Assembly: GCA_903870955.1 (NCBI GenBank)
Contig: CAIQEX010000076.1
Coordinates: 1 to 7,525 of the forward strand
DNA from: an uncultured beta proteobacterium
GTDB lineage: Bacteria > Pseudomonadota > Gammaproteobacteria > Burkholderiales > Burkholderiaceae_C
DNA: 7,525 bases
Reading direction: 5' to 3'
Shown: in pieces, positions 5,183 through 7,525 of the stretch
Layout of the letters: each line of letters begins with the position of its first letter
Numbering within the stretch: position 1 is the stretch's first letter
Translations under genes and position numbers: made by a program
Notes under the pieces: generated by a model
Seen by the model: the letters and a program-made list of their open reading frames with translations, nothing else
Databases searched by the model: none
Told to the model about the DNA's origin: nothing

Positions 5183-7525
5183 TTAGGCGGAGGTCCAGTC
5201 GCCTAGCAGCGTCAGCGGCACGGAGGCCAGGATCTGATCTGCCGACGTACCCAGATGCAGCGTGAAGCCGCCCCCCTCAGCCTTCCAGCTTTTGCTGGCC
5301 TCATCAAAAAAGGCAAACGCCCGCATACCCAGCGTCATGCGGGCCGTGCCCGCTTCGCCCGCTTCCAGATGCAACTTCGCAAAGGCCTTGAGTTCCTGGA
5401 GCGGACGCAACACGCTGCATTGCATGTCGCTCACATACAGTTGCACCACGGCCTGCCCAGCACGCGCGCCGGTGTTGCGCACATCCAATTCAACCGTCAA
5501 TGTCTCTCCGGCCTGGATGCTGGCCGGTACGCCCCTGGGCGCACCATATTCAAATTGGGTGTACGACAAGCCATGGCCAAACGGAAATTGCACCGCCAGA
5601 GCCGCACGCTGGTAGTGGCGGTAGCCGATGAAAATTCCCTCGTCATAGCGCACATGGCCATTTACGCCGGGATAGAACGCAATTGAACCATGGCCGACCA
5701 TATCCGCCAGACGCAGTGGCCAGGTTTGGGGCAGGCGGCCACCCGGCTCGGCCGCACCCAACAGCACATCGGCAATGGCGTTGCCGCATTCCTGCCCCGG
5801 ATACCAGGCCTGCAACACGGCAGGGACCTGGTCCAGCCAGGGCAATCCAACCGGCGAACCGGTTTGCAGCACCACCACCGTGCGCGGGTTGGCAGCGACG
5901 ACACGGGCGATGAGTTCGTCCTGCAGGTGGGGCAGTTGAAGGCTGTGACGGTCCAGGCCTTCGTTGTCCCATTCGGCATTCAGGCCTGCAAACACGATGG
6001 CCACATCCGCTGCGCGTGCGGCCTCCACGGCCTCGGCAATGTCGGACTCGCCCAGCTTGCGGTGGGCACCAAAACGCAGTGCACGGAAGGGGACTTCTTC
6101 GGGAGCAGCGGTGCTGTATTCAATGGTGATGTCACAGACCTCACCGGCACTCAGCACGCGCTCGTACAGCACCTCTTCGCAACCAAAGGTGAAATAGGTT
6201 TCGCCCCGGCTCCAATGGCTCCAGGCATCCACCACCCGTTCGCCATTGATATAGGCGCGGCTCAGGCCCGAGCTGATCAGCGAGAACTGGTGCACACCGG
6301 GCTTCTGCGCCACATAGCGCAAGGTGGCGCGGGCCGAAAAATGTCGGCCTGCAACGCCATCGGGCAACTGCCCAATCCACATCTGCTCGGTGTTGTGCAA
6401 CTGCTGGCTGGACACCACGGGGCCGCTCAGGTCGGTGGAGTCGTAGAAGTCGAAATGCACCGGCCCCTGGACTACCGGTACCCAACGGTGGATGTCCGCA
6501 CCGGGGTGGTGGCTGAAGACAGCACCGGGCCACTGGGCGCGCAAACCCTCCAGTGGCGACACGCGGTAATGCGCGTTCACCGTCGCGCTGCCGCCGCCCA
6601 TGATTTGCGGCACGGTGGCGGCTATGCCGATCAACGCCACCTTCTTGCCCGGCTCCGCAGCAAGCGGCAGGAGGTTGGCCTCATTCTTCAAGAGCACGGC
6701 GCCCTCGCCTCCGAGCTTGCGTATCAGGGCGCGGTGTGCCGGTACGTCGTCCGCACGCTCCTGGGGTATCACCGGGTCCGCAAAGCTGCCCACACGCTGC
6801 ATGAGTTGCAGCACGCGGCGTGCGCAGTCACGCACGGCCTGTGCTGGCAAGAGACCATCGTTCACGGCTTGCACCAGAGTGGCTCCCCGGTGACGCGTGG
6901 GTCCGGGCATTTCCAGGTCGGTACCGGCCAGCACGCCGGCGACTGTTTCGTGCTCGGCAAACCAGTCGGTCATCACCAAACCATCAAAGCCCCACTCGTT
7001 GCGCAACACCTCGGTCACCAGGCGGCGGTGGTTGCTGGCAAAGGTGCCGTCGATGCGGTTGTAGGCGGTCATCACGGCCCATACGCAGGCCTCTTTCACG
7101 GCGCGCTCGAAAGGCAATAGATACAACTCGCGCAATGCGCGCTCCGGGATGTCCGAGCTCATGCTCATCCGCTGGAACTCGCTCTCATTGCCCACAAAGT
7201 GCTTGATCGTGGCGGCCACGCCCGTGCTTTGCACGCCGCGCACATATGCCACCGCCATTTCAGAAGAGAGCCACGGGTCTTCGGAATGGCACTCGAAATT
7301 GCGTCCGTTGAGTACCGTGCGGTGCAGGTTGACCGTTGGGGCCAGCAGCACGCGGGCGCCCTTTAGCAAGGCTTCCGTTCCAAGCGCAGCGCCGGTCTGT
7401 TGCACCAGCTCCGGGTTCCAGGTGGAAGCCAACGCAATGCCCACCGGGAAACAAGCAGTGCTGGGCCCATCCTTGAAGATTCCGCCACGTGCGCCGTTGG
7501 GCCCATCCGAAACCTTGACGGCAGG
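5183..7525 (-). CDS. GH3 beta-glucosidase with PA14 and fibronectin-III-like domains (5' end missing)
   Basis: The frame is open from the right edge of the window to TAA 5185-5183, giving 780 visible residues. The true start lies outside. The edge residues include SDGPNGARGG and STACFPVGIALA, a conserved part of the GH3 (beta/alpha)8 domain, so a GTG at 7444 is internal and probably only a few dozen residues are missing. In visible numbering, KHFVGNE is at 108-114. The nucleophile is Asp187 in GFDGLVMTDW, where TDW replaces the commoner SDW. The second GH3 domain begins near 265 and is interrupted by a PA14 module at about 350-470. The likely acid/base is Glu522 in WDNEGLDRH, the position used in PA14-containing beta-glucosidases. 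A fibronectin-III-like domain closes the protein at about 673-762. The enzyme removes terminal beta-linked glucose, or a related sugar, from oligosaccharides or glycosides. GH3 specificity ranges over glucose, xylose and N-acetylglucosamine, but this domain layout favours beta-glucosidase. Location is uncertain because the N-terminus is not seen. It is the first visible gene of the minus-strand run. Confidence 0.95.
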   Translation of the reverse strand, partial: PAVKVSDGPNGARGGIFKDGPSTACFPVGIALASTWNPELVQQTGAALGTEALLKGARVLLAPTVNLHRTVLNGRNFECHSEDPWLSSEMAVAYVRGVQSTGVAATIKHFVGNESEFQRMSMSSDIPERALRELYLLPFERAVKEACVWAVMTAYNRIDGTFASNHRRLVTEVLRNEWGFDGLVMTDWFAEHETVAGVLAGTDLEMPGPTRHRGATLVQAVNDGLLPAQAVRDCARRVLQLMQRVGSFADPVIPQERADDVPAHRALIRKLGGEGAVLLKNEANLLPLAAEPGKKVALIGIAATVPQIMGGGSATVNAHYRVSPLEGLRAQWPGAVFSHHPGADIHRWVPVVQGPVHFDFYDSTDLSGPVVSSQQLHNTEQMWIGQLPDGVAGRHFSARATLRYVAQKPGVHQFSLISSGLSRAYINGERVVDAWSHWSRGETYFTFGCEEVLYERVLSAGEVCDITIEYSTAAPEEVPFRALRFGAHRKLGESDIAEAVEAARAADVAIVFAGLNAEWDNEGLDRHSLQLPHLQDELIARVVAANPRTVVVLQTGSPVGLPWLDQVPAVLQAWYPGQECGNAIADVLLGAAEPGGRLPQTWPLRLADMVGHGSIAFYPGVNGHVRYDEGIFIGYRHYQRAALAVQFPFGHGLSYTQFEYGAPRGVPASIQAGETLTVELDVRNTGARAGQAVVQLYVSDMQCSVLRPLQELKAFAKLHLEAGEAGTARMTLGMRAFAFFDEASKSWKAEGGGFTLHLGTSADQILASVPLTLLGDWTSA

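Noticed and set aside
5690..7120. 476-residue plus-strand open frame across the GH3 gene
   Set aside because: It lies wholly antisense to a strongly conserved GH3 coding region and has no recognisable domain. Long antisense frames are common in GC-rich genes with strong third-position bias.
7442..7444. GTG as the start of the GH3 gene
   Set aside because: The frame continues open to the window edge and the upstream residues (SDGPNGARGG, STACFP) are conserved GH3 sequence, so the GTG is an internal valine codon.

Overview
The window suggests a moderately GC-rich betaproteobacterium, most likely a Comamonadaceae relative. The basis is the etfA C-terminus at the left edge and the general GC-rich coding style. 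No rRNA, tRNA, transposase, CRISPR array or integrase is visible, so the placement is an inference from protein resemblance only.

Layout, left to right. Positions 1-96 (+) are the last 31 codons of etfA, the electron transfer flavoprotein alpha subunit. A stem-loop with a short T run follows it. Everything to the right is on the minus strand and reads from the right edge towards etfA. In transcription order there is a GH3 beta-glucosidase with a PA14 insert and a fibronectin-III-like C-terminus (5183-7525, its start lies beyond the window). After 45 bp comes a complete GH38 alpha-mannosidase (2030-5137). After 76 bp comes a Gfo/Idh/MocA-family NAD(P)-dependent oxidoreductase (880-1953). After 54 bp comes a TolB-like/PD40 beta-propeller gene (144-825) that is broken. 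Its original ATG and first ~45 codons are in one frame and its last ~180 codons in another. About one to two propeller repeats appear to be missing at the join.

The four minus-strand genes are closely spaced and co-directional, and they look like the distal part of a glycan-utilisation operon. The GH3 and GH38 enzymes would trim beta-glucosidic and alpha-mannosidic linkages. The mannosidase has no signal peptide and probably acts in the cytoplasm on imported oligosaccharides. The oxidoreductase would act on a released sugar or glycoside. The promoter, transporter and regulator would be off the right edge. The oxidoreductase and propeller gene look lower in GC than the two glycosidases, so the cluster may be of mixed origin.

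The most notable observation is the decay of the propeller gene by an internal deletion plus frame change. I see no convincing undescribed system. The remainder is recognisable carbohydrate metabolism and there is no gene-free stretch longer than about 80 bases.
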